From the NCBI RefSeq assembly GCF_001602525.1, contig NZ_LSYT01000001.1, positions 682,001 to 746,000 on the forward strand: DNA of 64,000 nt, written 5' to 3'. This stretch comes from Flavobacterium chilense. Its GTDB lineage: Bacteria; Bacteroidota; Bacteroidia; Flavobacteriales; Flavobacteriaceae. This document shows, one piece after another, positions 16,429 through 28,160 of this stretch. The translations under genes were made by a program, and so were the position numbers. Each line of letters opens with the position of its first letter. Within the stretch, counting starts at the first letter, position 1. The notes beneath the pieces are model-generated. The model was not told where the DNA came from. It worked only from the letters and a program-made list of their open reading frames with translations, and ran no database searches.

Positions 16429-17067
16429 TTAAGATTTCAGCGCACCAGATCGGGAATGCGAAAGACTTGAAATCAATTCTAAAGGTTCAACATAATGTGG
16501 ATTTTTGCTGATCTTTCCGTCTTTGATCACATAAGGATGTGTAAGCAATATATCTCTAAGTGTGTTTTGGCTGAAACTACTAATATCGTACATACAAATT
16601 AGTGAAACCGCATGTTGTGGAGTTAAAAGATTCAGTCTGGCTTCATACTCTAAAAGTTCATCTGTTCCCGGCAGGTTTTTGAGCGCCCATACCATATCGC
16701 CGCACGCTCTTACGCTATCATAACCAGCCCTTGAAGCTGATAATAAAGTTTGTTCGAGCATTTTGTACATTTTTTCGGCAGCAAACTCACCATCCTTAAT
16801 ATAACTATTTTCAGATGCCAGCACTTCTAATTGACCGCTTGACAGTTTTTGAGCAATAGAGATTCCATTATCAGCCAGACAACGGCAATGTTCGCTGTGT
16901 CGGTTTCCTTCAAGGATATTAACTACTTTATCATTGGCTTCGAGTCCTTCCAGAATATAAGGAATGATGACCTCATATTGCTTTTCTCTGGAATCGAAAA
17001 AACCGCAAATGTGCATTGGAGCCGACAATGATTCTCCACATACCGAAAAAGGTGTCTGTTTGTTCAT
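16429..17067 (-). CDS. MEDS-domain protein (DcmR-like sensory domain)
   Basis: 212 residues forming a single MEDS domain: HICGFFDSREKQYEVIIPYI near the start, ANDKVVNILEGNRH, then RACGDMVWALKNLPGTDELL and the late LICMYDISSF. These match the RecA/KaiC-like MEDS fold, thought to sense small molecules in DcmR-type regulators and linked to redox or methylotrophy signalling. No DNA-binding or kinase domain is attached. The gene starts 27 bases after the DUF1826-like gene ends, so the two form an operon. Its C-terminus, SSLSHSRSGALKS, is short and polar. Confidence 0.8.
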   Translation of the reverse strand: MNKQTPFSVCGESLSAPMHICGFFDSREKQYEVIIPYILEGLEANDKVVNILEGNRHSEHCRCLADNGISIAQKLSSGQLEVLASENSYIKDGEFAAEKMYKMLEQTLLSASRAGYDSVRACGDMVWALKNLPGTDELLEYEARLNLLTPQHAVSLICMYDISSFSQNTLRDILLTHPYVIKDGKISKNPHYVEPLELISSLSHSRSGALKS

Positions 17068-17094
17068 AGATCAAATATACACAATTAGTTTTCA

Positions 17095-17793
17095 TCAACA
17101 AATCAACAACAACCTATATTCGCCTTCATTTTCTATTGGAGCCCTGTGAATACAAGGCTTTACTTCTTGTTTTGGATGATCTACAGCCAGTCGCCAAAGA
17201 TGCCCTAACCCCAAATTAATAGGTTCTGCATCGGGATGCAGCTGATAATGCAAATCAAAATAATTTTCTTTCAAAAAGTCTTCGAATTCTTTCTCAGCTC
17301 CATCATGAAGTTCTTTTAGCTTTGCACGTATCTCCGGAATCAGGATTTTTTGTTCTGCCTGCGAATTAGAAACGATATCGCTTGCTGCTCCGTGATAGGT
17401 ACATAAAAAAGTATCGGTTGCAATGGGCGAACGATCGACATGAAACGAATACACATCGGTCGAGATAAAATCAAATTCATCATCACGTTCGTAACATTTC
17501 AGTAAATTCAAAGAAGGCGAAGCGCCAAAATCAGCCAGTAATTGTAAATCATTTAAGATTATTTGTCTTGCTGTATTTCCTTTTTCTGAGAGTTGGAGCG
17601 CGATGAGGTCTTCGGGAAAAACTTCGGTTATATTTTCTTTTAAAGATAATTTGGTTACAATCTCGTTAAAATCGCCATCCAGGTTTCTGTACCAGCATAA
17701 AGCATTCATTTCTCCTTTGAAATTGGTTTGTACAAGTTCAGAAAAAGTAGAAACTACTTCTATTTGGCTGCTATCAGAAAATGTATTAATCAT
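17095..17793 (-). CDS. DUF1826-like protein
   Basis: 232 residues, soluble. FHVDRSPIATDTFLCTYHG (about 137-155) and the C-terminal CIHRAPIENEGEYRLLL (about 212-228) match the landmarks of DUF1826 proteins (FHVD...TY.G and HRSP...RLLL), which resemble 2-oxoglutarate/Fe(II) oxygenase-type folds and often lie near metal-homeostasis genes. The His and Asp of FHVD could be metal ligands. It is first gene of an operon with the MEDS protein. Assignment rests on motifs only. Confidence 0.65.
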   Translation of the reverse strand: MINTFSDSSQIEVVSTFSELVQTNFKGEMNALCWYRNLDGDFNEIVTKLSLKENITEVFPEDLIALQLSEKGNTARQIILNDLQLLADFGASPSLNLLKCYERDDEFDFISTDVYSFHVDRSPIATDTFLCTYHGAASDIVSNSQAEQKILIPEIRAKLKELHDGAEKEFEDFLKENYFDLHYQLHPDAEPINLGLGHLWRLAVDHPKQEVKPCIHRAPIENEGEYRLLLIC

Positions 17794-17820
17794 GTGTAAT
17801 AAATCGTTGAGTTTAATTGT

Positions 17821-17965
17821 TTTTTAAACACATAGAAACATAAATTTTCTTTACAGTAAAAGTCGTTTCACTATTAATAAAACACATAACTATGTGTTAG
17901 AAACTAGTTTCTTTTTGTATTGTTTTTTAGATAAAGAACTAACTATGTTTCTATGTGTTTAAAAA
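17821..17965. repeat. Palindromic repeat element, family 1 (copy 1)
   Basis: Perfect 22-base inverted ends with the core AACACATAGAAACATA / TATGTTTCTATGTGTT at 17821-17842 and 17944-17965. Inside is a smaller palindrome AACACATA-AC-TATGTGTT (17881-17898) and the string CGTTTCACT. The copy at 62642-62776 shares both the ends and the CGTTTCACT string. No coding capacity. It resembles a MITE-like element. Confidence 0.75.
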
Positions 17966-17991
17966 TTTTCGCCAGATACAGTAAAAACTGC

Positions 17992-19416
17992 TTATTTATT
18001 TGTTTTAAAAACTTTATAAAAGACAAACAAAATACCCAGCCAAATAGGAATTAATTCTACAGATATTTTCATATCGGTAATCCACATGATGGATAAAATA
18101 CCCAATAAAAATACGAAACAGATATAATTGCTTACCGGATAAAATATCGATGCAAACTTGGTTTTTATGTTTTCCTTGTCTTTTGCACGTCTAAATTGCA
18201 GGTGTGTATACGAAATCATAACCCAGTTAATCACTAAACAAGATACTACTAAAGACATTAAAATACTAAAAGCTTCTTCCGGGATTACTTTATTGATTAA
18301 AATACAGATGGCCGCAAAGCATGAAGAAATTAAAATGGCATTAACCGGTACTGATTGTTTGTTTAACTTCTTTAAAAATTGAGGCGCACTACCCTGATCT
18401 GCTAAACCATACAACATACGTGAGTTGCTGTATACGCTGCTATTGTATACTGATAAAGCGGCAGTTAACACAATTAAATTAAGCACATTGGCAATAAGTT
18501 TTGTAAAAAATATTTTGTTGCCAAAAAGTTCAAATTCCATTCCGTTTAAGTTTTGAAAAACCATTACAAACGGACTACTGTCTGTCGTAATTTGTCTCCA
18601 GGGCGATAAAGCAAATAAAATGACCAATGCACCCACATAAAATATAAGGATTCTATAAATAACCTGATTGGTTGCTTTTGGAATGTTTTTTTCCGGATTT
18701 TCGGCCTCAGCAGCGGTAATTCCAATAAGTTCTAAACCACCAAAAGAGAACATAATCAGTGCCATTGCAGCTAATAATCCCTGAAAACTGCCCGTTGTAG
18801 TTTTTTCGAAGAAACCTTTTGGAAAAAATCCTCCATCGTTATATAAATTATGAATCGTAGCGTGTTCACCTCCTGTACCACTTACAAGCAAGTAAGTACC
18901 AAAAAGAATCATGGCAATAATGGCGGCAACTTTTATAATTGAAAACCAGAACTCAGTTTCTCCGTACACTTTTACAGAAGCAAAATTTAAAGCATTAATA
19001 ACCAGAAAGAAAAATAAACTGGATGCCCACAGCGGAATTTCTGGCCACCAAAACTGTACGTAAACACCAATGGCTGTAAGTTCAGCCATACTTACTAAAA
19101 TATATAGAATCCAATAATTCCAACCAGATGCAAAACCCGCAAAAGAACCGCAATATTTATAAGCAAAATGGCTAAAGCTTCCTGCTACAGGCTCTTCGAC
19201 AACCATTTCGCCAAGTTGTCTCATAATAAAAAAAGCGATAATTCCGGCAACGGCATATCCTAAAATAACAGATGGTCCTGCTAGTACCGCAGCCGGGCCA
19301 ATACCAAGGAAAAGACCTGTTCCTATCGATCCGCCTAAGGCAATTAACTGAATATGGCGGTTAGTCAATCCGCGTTTAAGCTGATTGTCTTGTAGATCTT
19401 CATGTTTTTGTTTCAC
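17992..19416 (-). CDS. Amino acid permease (APC superfamily, AAT type)
   Basis: 474 residues, about 12 membrane helices. The N-terminal GLTNRHIQLIALGGSIGTGL is the hallmark of the amino acid transporter family that includes AroP, PheP, LysP and ProY. EEPVAGSFSHFAYKY and the later FSFGGLELIGITAAEAENPE are also family blocks. It imports an amino acid with protons across the inner membrane. The specific substrate cannot be read from the sequence. Single gene, with a palindromic element downstream (17821-17965). Confidence 0.92.
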   Translation of the reverse strand: MKQKHEDLQDNQLKRGLTNRHIQLIALGGSIGTGLFLGIGPAAVLAGPSVILGYAVAGIIAFFIMRQLGEMVVEEPVAGSFSHFAYKYCGSFAGFASGWNYWILYILVSMAELTAIGVYVQFWWPEIPLWASSLFFFLVINALNFASVKVYGETEFWFSIIKVAAIIAMILFGTYLLVSGTGGEHATIHNLYNDGGFFPKGFFEKTTTGSFQGLLAAMALIMFSFGGLELIGITAAEAENPEKNIPKATNQVIYRILIFYVGALVILFALSPWRQITTDSSPFVMVFQNLNGMEFELFGNKIFFTKLIANVLNLIVLTAALSVYNSSVYSNSRMLYGLADQGSAPQFLKKLNKQSVPVNAILISSCFAAICILINKVIPEEAFSILMSLVVSCLVINWVMISYTHLQFRRAKDKENIKTKFASIFYPVSNYICFVFLLGILSIMWITDMKISVELIPIWLGILFVFYKVFKTNK

Positions 19417-19581
19417 AAATTAGATTTTAAAAGGAGTTAAATGTTTTTGGAATGTATAAACAGCGAAGATAAGTTAAAAAAGGAGTCGTACAAAACATGC
19501 ATTATGCTAAAACTTCGATTAGATTACAAAATTTTGTAATAGTAGTTTGAGAAAGAAACTTTTCATAAGAGAATATCTCAA

Positions 19582-19614
19582 AAAAAAAGACGCCGATATA
19601 CAGCGTCTTTTTTA
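19582..19614 (-). terminator. Terminator of katG
   Basis: AAAAAAGACGC / GCGTCTTTTTT stem with a 9-base loop, 23 bases past the katG stop. It is symmetrical, so it would work on both strands. Confidence 0.85.
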
Positions 19615-19636
19615 AAATGATAACAATCAGAAATAA

Positions 19637-22409
<2,773 letters not shown>

Positions 22410-22441
22410 ATTGTATAAACAGCTCTATTTACTTATTTTTG
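22410..22441 (+). promoter_or_regulatory. Promoter of the TonB receptor gene
   Basis: TTG at 22411-22413, a 20-base spacer, then TATTTTTG (22434-22441), matching the Bacteroidota -33/-7 consensus. The ATG follows 30 bases downstream. Confidence 0.6.
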
Positions 22442-22471
22442 ATTATTTTAATTAAGTCTAAATAAGTAAAA

Positions 22472-24634
22472 ATGAAATTTTATGTACCCGCTATGCTGCT
22501 TCTTTTAGCAGTAAATTCTCTATCCGCACAGCAGAAAAAATCAAATAACAATAATTCAGAACAGGAAACAGCTCAGGATACCATTAAAGGAAAATCAAAA
22601 TCTGATAATGAACTGCAGGAAGTAGTAATCTCTGCAACCAGACAGCCGGAAAGTCTTGATCAGGTTCCCTCCTCAGTAACTCTTATTTCTAAAAAACAGC
22701 TTCAGCAGCAATTGAGCATAAGTACCAATCTTAGTGATATTTTGGGAGCTTCTGTGCCAGGACTGGGCTTTAGTACTAACAGAACCTCAAATCTGGGACA
22801 AACCCTCAGAGGACGTCGGGTTCTGGTTATGATCGATGGTATTCCGCAGTCTACTCCCTTAAGAGATGGTGCTAAAGATATTCGTTCGCTCGACCCTGCG
22901 GCACTGGACCGCGTGGAAGTCATCAAAGGAGCGACTGCTATTTATGGTAACGGTGCTGACGGCGGTTTAATTAACTACATCACAAAAAAGGCAGATCAGA
23001 ACAAAGCCTTTAGCGGAACTACCGAAGCAGGAAGCGCTTTTTCATTAATAAAACCAAAGGAAACAGCCGGATTCTTTATATCACAGCTCTTTAGCGGTAA
23101 AACAGGTAAATTCGATTATGTCGCCAGCGGCCGTTATGAAGAAACAGGACTTTACCGTGATGCAAAAGGACGCGTACTTTCGCCGGAATATGGTATGAAT
23201 GATTTGAGAAACTGGAATGCATTTGCAAAACTTGGTTATGACTTTAATTCCGATAATCGTCTGGAGGTCATGTACAATTATTACAAAAGTACTCAGGTAA
23301 CTGATTACATTGCACAGGCTGGTGTTTATGGAAACTTTGACAGGCCAACCATCGGTATCAAAGGTCAGAGACCAGGAGAACCTGAAGGAACGCCCTACAA
23401 TCACAATGCAAGTTTGACCTATACCGGAAAAAATATTATAGGACATACCGATCTGAGTGCTATTTTATATTTTCAGGATTATTTGACAGTAATTAATTAT
23501 AGTGACTTTTTCGAAAACAATGGTCAGCCGGCAACACAAAGTAAAAAGCTTGGATTTCGTCTTAATATGAACAGCCCTTATGAAGTGAGCAGTCTTATTA
23601 ATGGAAATGTGACTTATGGTCTTGACATACTTTCTGACATAACAGATACACATCTAACAGACGGCAGACTGGTTATTCCGGAAATGAAAATGTCTAACCT
23701 TGCCCCTTATTTTCAGATCAAGAATATGTTTGGACCTGATTTGGTATTAAAGACCGGTTTAAGATTAGAGAATGTTCATATCTCTGTACCTGATTACACT
23801 ACAATTGCAATCCGTAATTATGTGACCAGCACCTATGTTGGAGGCGGTATCGCAGTTAATGGCGGAGATTTAAATTTTAATACGCTGATGTTTAATGCAG
23901 GGCTTCGTTATACAAAATGGAATGCTTTTAAGCCTTTTGCCAGTTTTTCACAAAGTTTCAGTGTTGCTGATTTAGGCCTTGTTTTGCGAGCAGCTAAAGA
24001 AAACACAGTTAGCAATACCTCAATTAAAGCAGTAGTAGCAAATAATTACGAAGTGGGATTCTCCGGGGCCGTTTCTGATTTATCCTATGAAGGTGCCGTT
24101 TTTTACAGTACCTCTAAACTGGGTGCTTCTTATGTATATGTAGACGGTAATCCGCAGATTTCGCGCTCGCCTGAGAAAATATATGGTTTTGAATTTGGAG
24201 CCAAATACAGATTACACCCTAAATTTGATCTTGGAGCAAACTACTCCTATACCGAAGGTAAAAGAGAAACAGCCACAGGTAAAGTATATCTTGGAGGAGA
24301 CCGCATTAATCCGCCTAAATTAACAGCTTTTGCAGTCTACAGACCAATCGAAAACTGGTCGATCTTTACCCAGATGGTTAGTACCTCGGGCAGGGACAGG
24401 TTTGAACCGGTAAAGGGTGCATACACTTATGGCACAGGCCCTATTAAATCATTTACTGCTTTTAACCTCTCAACAAGTTATATTTTCAGGGAAAAAACGA
24501 CCCTTCGCCTGGGAGTAGAAAATCTATTTAACAAAGACTACTACTCTGTAATTTCACAATGGCAGGTTAACAACATGAGTTATGTAAAAGAAAACGGAAC
24601 TCGTATGACAGTGAGTCTTGCGCATTCATTCTAA
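22472..24634 (+). CDS. TonB-dependent outer-membrane receptor
   Basis: 720 residues. Signal peptide (1-19, ending LSAQQ), a Ser/Asn-rich linker, a TonB-box-like ELQEVVISATRQPE (about 48-61), the plug with RRVLVMIDGIPQSTPLRDGA and VEVIKGATAIYGNGADGGLI, and a beta barrel ending ENLFNKDYYSVISQW and an aromatic C-terminal strand (TRMTVSLAHSF). No STN domain or carboxypeptidase-like domain. The plug and barrel are closest to siderophore-type receptors (FhuA/FoxA-like), so iron-chelate uptake is a reasonable inference. No transport or synthesis genes are adjacent, and no Fur site was seen. Confidence 0.9.
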   Translation: MKFYVPAMLLLLAVNSLSAQQKKSNNNNSEQETAQDTIKGKSKSDNELQEVVISATRQPESLDQVPSSVTLISKKQLQQQLSISTNLSDILGASVPGLGFSTNRTSNLGQTLRGRRVLVMIDGIPQSTPLRDGAKDIRSLDPAALDRVEVIKGATAIYGNGADGGLINYITKKADQNKAFSGTTEAGSAFSLIKPKETAGFFISQLFSGKTGKFDYVASGRYEETGLYRDAKGRVLSPEYGMNDLRNWNAFAKLGYDFNSDNRLEVMYNYYKSTQVTDYIAQAGVYGNFDRPTIGIKGQRPGEPEGTPYNHNASLTYTGKNIIGHTDLSAILYFQDYLTVINYSDFFENNGQPATQSKKLGFRLNMNSPYEVSSLINGNVTYGLDILSDITDTHLTDGRLVIPEMKMSNLAPYFQIKNMFGPDLVLKTGLRLENVHISVPDYTTIAIRNYVTSTYVGGGIAVNGGDLNFNTLMFNAGLRYTKWNAFKPFASFSQSFSVADLGLVLRAAKENTVSNTSIKAVVANNYEVGFSGAVSDLSYEGAVFYSTSKLGASYVYVDGNPQISRSPEKIYGFEFGAKYRLHPKFDLGANYSYTEGKRETATGKVYLGGDRINPPKLTAFAVYRPIENWSIFTQMVSTSGRDRFEPVKGAYTYGTGPIKSFTAFNLSTSYIFREKTTLRLGVENLFNKDYYSVISQWQVNNMSYVKENGTRMTVSLAHSF

Positions 24635-24664
24635 AAATTATTACCTTGTTTTTTTATTTTTTTG

Positions 24665-24698
24665 AAAAAAGGCTGCCCGAAAGGACAGCCTTTTTTCA
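24665..24698. terminator. Bidirectional terminator between convergent genes
   Basis: AAAAAAGGCTG / CAGCCTTTTTT stem, an inner CC/GG step and a GAAA tetraloop. It serves the TonB receptor gene and the convergent gene at 24709. Confidence 0.9.
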
Positions 24699-24708
24699 TA
24701 CTTAAATA

Positions 24709-25017
24709 TCAAAAGATATTATGTGAAGAATCGACTACCTTCATTACTTCTATCTGTGGCTCATTTTCCAAATCGCTTTCGTCCCGTTGTTTTTGGAAAG
24801 ACAGAAAAGAAGGGGTTTGAAGCAATTGCTTTTGTATTTCCTCGTTTTGATAATGTGAAAGATGAACAAATGTTTTTCCATCGCCACACAAATAGGAAAC
24901 ATAGTTAAATTCTTCTGTATTCATTTTTTTAAAATCGGCCATAAACAAGTGTATGTTTTCCTGATTTTTCTGAACGAAATCGGGTTGTACTGTGTAAGTA
25001 ACTTTTACGATAATCAT
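24709..25017 (-). CDS. Small ABM-like dimeric alpha-beta barrel protein
   Basis: 102 residues without signal peptide. The pattern MIIVKVTYTVQPDFVQKNQE ... MNTEEFNYVSYLCGDGKTFV ... HLSHYQNEEIQKQLLQTPSF is a beta-alpha-beta-beta arrangement like small dimeric alpha/beta-barrel (antibiotic biosynthesis monooxygenase-like) proteins. No catalytic residue can be named. It starts 45 bases past the stop of the secreted protein at 25063, so may be cotranscribed with it. Confidence 0.65.
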   Translation of the reverse strand: MIIVKVTYTVQPDFVQKNQENIHLFMADFKKMNTEEFNYVSYLCGDGKTFVHLSHYQNEEIQKQLLQTPSFLSFQKQRDESDLENEPQIEVMKVVDSSHNIF

Positions 25018-25062
25018 GATTTATTATTTTTGTACTGAATAAACAACTCGTTAATCAAATTA

Positions 25063-25791
25063 TTACAATTCACTCACTTCCATTACGAAGTGCTGTCCGC
25101 GGGCTGAAAATTCCTGTTTCCACAATTTCCTGTCGGTTTTGCCAATATAATAGGTCACTGTATTTGTTGCGCTTCCTCCTATCTCGTCAGCCACAGTAAC
25201 TGCCCATACTTCCAGCTTGCCTTTTTTAGTTTTGCAGGTATCTGATTTTACACTTTTAACTGATGCTGTAAATAATCCTGTTTTTTGAGGATTATAATCA
25301 AAAATAGCAATCTCTTTTGTATAGCCTTCTTTAAGTGGCAGTAACCTTAGTAAATAAGGATAAAAACTGCTGTCAAAACAAGGATCAGTTAGTGTTTCGC
25401 TAATGTTCTCTTTTTCTTTTCCTTTAGCAGTGTGGTAACCGGTTACCGTCTTGCCATATTTTAAAACAATATCCCTTTGCATATTAAAAGATGAATGATA
25501 CACCGGAGCAAGTGATGGCATGGCAACAATGGTTGAATCTACCCATTTTACTTTTGCATTCTTAATTTCCACATCAGTAATGATAGTGAGATCCTTTTTT
25601 GTTGGATTGACTGTCGTAATAATTTTGGCAATTTCGAATTTTGCAGTGTCTTTCATCGCATACCAGTTCATAGCATACTTTTCACTTTTAATCCATTTTG
25701 TTTCGATAGTCTTATCTCCCGGCAGGAGTTTAGTTTGTGCAGTCATACTGCATGCTATAAAGGCAAGTGTAAGGGTAAATATTCTTTTCAT
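25063..25791 (-). CDS. Secreted DUF3108-like protein
   Basis: 242 residues from ATG 25791, where the signal peptide MKRIFTLTLAFIACSMTAQ begins. An upstream in-frame start would add 8 residues. The mature protein is a run of beta strands (FEIAKIITTVNPTKKDLTII, YGKTVTGYHTAKGKE, FTASVKSVKS, TVTYYIGKTDRKLWKQEF), the pattern seen in DUF3108-type periplasmic proteins. Function unknown. It may share a transcript with the small gene at 24709. Confidence 0.6.
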   Translation of the reverse strand: MKRIFTLTLAFIACSMTAQTKLLPGDKTIETKWIKSEKYAMNWYAMKDTAKFEIAKIITTVNPTKKDLTIITDVEIKNAKVKWVDSTIVAMPSLAPVYHSSFNMQRDIVLKYGKTVTGYHTAKGKEKENISETLTDPCFDSSFYPYLLRLLPLKEGYTKEIAIFDYNPQKTGLFTASVKSVKSDTCKTKKGKLEVWAVTVADEIGGSATNTVTYYIGKTDRKLWKQEFSARGQHFVMEVSEL

Positions 25792-25812
25792 AATTTTTTT
25801 CCTTATCTGACG

Positions 25813-25820
25813 CAAAAATA
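25813..25820 (-). promoter_or_regulatory. -7 promoter element
   Basis: TATTTTTG on the minus strand, 21 bases before the ATG at 25791. Matches TAnnTTTG. The rest of the gap up to 26163 is AT-rich with nothing recognisable. Confidence 0.45.
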
Positions 25821-26163
25821 TAATTTTGTTACAAAGGCTTTAATCCTAACATCCTGCATTCTATAAAGTTGAATAGTTCAAAATATAATTAAAAGGCTCA
25901 ATACACGAAATTCTATTTCAAAAAATTATAATAAATGACTGTGAGAAACCTAAATTTTCTTCTTTTTCTATTCAAAAAATACCAAAAAAAAATTATTCTC
26001 CATTTTTAATCCTTTTTTGCGGTATTAATAAACTGACAATCAATTTGTTTTTTTTTATTACCCTTAAAAAGAATACGCTACAATTGCATTTTTTGTATAA
26101 AATTTAACAAAAACACCGAAACATTTACAATTCAGCATTTTACACATATATTAATAGGTTTTT

Positions 26164-26196
26164 TTTGAACAAAATTTAAATTTATTTATAATTTTG
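26164..26196 (+). promoter_or_regulatory. Promoter of the small gene at 26233
   Basis: TTTG (26164-26167), a 21-base spacer, TAATTTTG (26189-26196), a full match to the Bacteroidota consensus with a leader of about 30 bases. Confidence 0.7.
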
Positions 26197-26232
26197 CGCC
26201 TCGATTATTTTGATAATTAAACAATTACAAAA

Positions 26233-26598
26233 ATGACTAAATTTAGTACAACAGGTCTGATTGAAGGCCTATTGCTTACCTCAATTTATACCTACCCGGG
26301 CGAAAATAAAGAAGACTATGTTCTTAATATTATAACCGGAAATGGAGAAATGAAAAGCTTTCCTCTTGATAGTGCTGAAAATTCATTTTTCTCCATTTAT
26401 GATCAAAACCTCAATTTAATTTACAAAGGAGAATCTGAAATTAATAAGTTAGAAATTTCAAAAACAATTAGTTTAGAAAATCATCCTGCCGGAATTTATT
26501 CCTTAGAAATAACTGAAAGCGGAAAAACTGCTGCTTACCAAATTAGAGTTGTTTCTAAAAAAATCAAAGCACCAGAATTAAATGAGTCTCTCTATTAA
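26233..26598 (+). CDS. Small protein resembling a free-standing T9SS C-terminal-domain fold
   Basis: 121 residues, no clear signal peptide. The second half (FFSIYDQNLNLIYKGESEIN, KLEISKTISLENHPAGIYSL, EITESGKTAAYQIRVV) has the strand pattern of T9SS type A sorting domains: an xIYD motif, a middle turn, xxPAGIYxLxI, and a last strand. Here it is not attached to a cargo domain, and a 24-residue tail follows where sorting domains normally end. It has a strong promoter and its own terminator. It could be a cytoplasmic or non-exported relative of the fold. Function unknown. Confidence 0.6.
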   Translation: MTKFSTTGLIEGLLLTSIYTYPGENKEDYVLNIITGNGEMKSFPLDSAENSFFSIYDQNLNLIYKGESEINKLEISKTISLENHPAGIYSLEITESGKTAAYQIRVVSKKIKAPELNESLY

Positions 26599-26641
26599 AA
26601 TCCTTCGCATATAATACCTTTTTTGCCCCAAGCAAATAGAT

Positions 26642-26668
26642 AAACAGCCTAACAAGCTGTTTTTTTTA
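26642..26668 (+). terminator. Terminator of the small gene at 26233
   Basis: AACAGC / GCTGTT stem and T run of 8, about 45 bases after the stop codon. Confidence 0.75.
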
Positions 26669-26693
26669 TTAGTCTAAAATATTCAATAAAAGT

Positions 26694-26724
26694 GAGGCTG
26701 TTTCACAAATTGTGAAACAGCCTC
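26694..26724 (-). terminator. Terminator of the M57 peptidase gene
   Basis: Perfect 14-base-pair stem GAGGCTGTTTCACA / TGTGAAACAGCCTC with a 3-base loop, 34 bases past the minus-strand stop. The T tract is short. Confidence 0.75.
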
Positions 26725-26758
26725 TTATATTTTGCAAAGAACACTCCTAATTCAACTT

Positions 26759-27601
26759 CTAATATAAATAATTCAGAGCTGTAACATCGTTAGCATTGAA
26801 AGCTCCGGTTTCATTTGAACCGAAACATGCTCTCATGTAAGAAGTTGCATCATATCCTGAAGGTGTTCCCGGTATTTGGATTGCTCCAACACCAGCTGTT
26901 CCTTCGTTTGAATTTTGCCCACAACTTTGACGGCTAAACCAGTCTGTATGGCGTAAACCAATACAGTGGCCTATTTCGTGTGCAGATACATGCGCATTTA
27001 CACCTGTAGAATAAGTATCTAATCCAGAATATAAAGTAACTGAATTATAAGGTGCTCCTCCTGAAGGGAAACCTGCTACTCCGCCAGCAGATCCCGTTTG
27101 TCTCCGGACAACGATATCTGCACCTGCAGTACTGGAACTAAAAGTTAGCGTAAAGTTAATAGACAATCCTAAATTATTGTATCTATTTATTGCCGCTTGT
27201 AATCCAGCACGCATGTTTGTACTTAGAGCTGTTGTACCAGTTCCTGATAGTCCAACAACTTTAATAGTTTTTGGAGCAGCTACTAAATTAGTTGTACGGT
27301 ATTGTTCTGTAGTAATACCTCCATGAAGATCCATTTTGTTTAATTGATCTGCCGTAATAACGATACATCCTTCAATCAGGTATGCATCTTCAGTAGTACC
27401 ATCTAATTTAGTATTCTTAATTACCTGAACATCGGTGTTATTTAGTGAAAGTGCACTAATTTTTTTTAACACATCTTCTGTCACTTTAAGTGATCCATTA
27501 TTGGATTGAGATTGAGATTGGGTTGCTTCCTCTTCTTTGTTACAGGAAAACAACGTTAGCGCCATAATTGATAAGGCTAAAATTGACTTAATTTTTTTCA
27601 T
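26759..27601 (-). CDS. M57-family (HEIGH) zinc metalloprotease lipoprotein
   Basis: 280 residues. Lipoprotein signal with lipobox cysteine C20 (LTLFSCNKEEE), a Gln/Ser linker, a pro-like segment (KVTEDVLKKISALSLN to TTEQYRTTNLV), then the protease domain with HEIGHCIGLRH at 208-218, the zinc-binding motif of peptidase family M57, and YMRACFGSN as the Met-turn region. It acts outside the cytoplasmic membrane and is probably surface-exposed. Single gene with its own terminator and a TATAAATTTG promoter upstream. Confidence 0.9.
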   Translation of the reverse strand: MKKIKSILALSIMALTLFSCNKEEEATQSQSQSNNGSLKVTEDVLKKISALSLNNTDVQVIKNTKLDGTTEDAYLIEGCIVITADQLNKMDLHGGITTEQYRTTNLVAAPKTIKVVGLSGTGTTALSTNMRAGLQAAINRYNNLGLSINFTLTFSSSTAGADIVVRRQTGSAGGVAGFPSGGAPYNSVTLYSGLDTYSTGVNAHVSAHEIGHCIGLRHTDWFSRQSCGQNSNEGTAGVGAIQIPGTPSGYDATSYMRACFGSNETGAFNANDVTALNYLY

Positions 27602-27676
27602 AATAGGTTTTTTTGGTAGTGAAAAATAAGTTGATAAAATAGGGGCTCTTCACAAAATATTAACAATATTTGTCTC

Positions 27677-27684
27677 CAAATTTA
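27677..27684 (-). promoter_or_regulatory. -7 promoter element of the M57 gene
   Basis: TAAATTTG on the minus strand, about 75 bases before the ATG. Confidence 0.45.
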
Positions 27685-28160
27685 TACAAATTTTAATATT
27701 AAAATACTTATAAGATGAAATTTTAACATTTTTAACAGTCTTTTTTTATGCTTTTTTTAATACTGATTATCTGATTATTACGGGAAGCCCAGTAAAATCA
27801 ATAACTAAATATAAATCAACTCATTAGACATAATTATCCTCCTATATTATTTTATTTTTAACAAGTGTTTAAAAATAATTTTGCCATTTTAGATGACATT
27901 TAAAACACCAAAAAGGATAATAAAAAGAGAATAATACCTCTACAGAATTAGAAGAACCTGAATGAAATAAAAGATCATAAAATTTTTACAAATATTTTGA
28001 TAACTTTGACTTGCCCAAAACAGATAAATATTTCAAATAGAAATCATTAAACAAAAATTTCATCTTTGTATTATTTAAATTAAAAAATCATAAGCAACTG
28101 CAATAGTCAATTTTGCGTCATCGATAAGAATGCTTATAATTGTACTAAAACCTACAATAA
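27685..28160. other. Intergenic region upstream of the subtilase gene
   Basis: Very AT-rich. Promoter-like TAACTTTG at 28001-28008 and TAATTTTG at 27876-27883 on the plus strand may drive the subtilase gene. Neither has a good upstream element. No gene or stable hairpin seen. Confidence 0.4.

Noticed and set aside
25520..25810. Plus-strand 96-codon frame with hydrophobic pattern
   Set aside because: It is the complement of the secreted DUF3108-like gene and contains no start context or family match.
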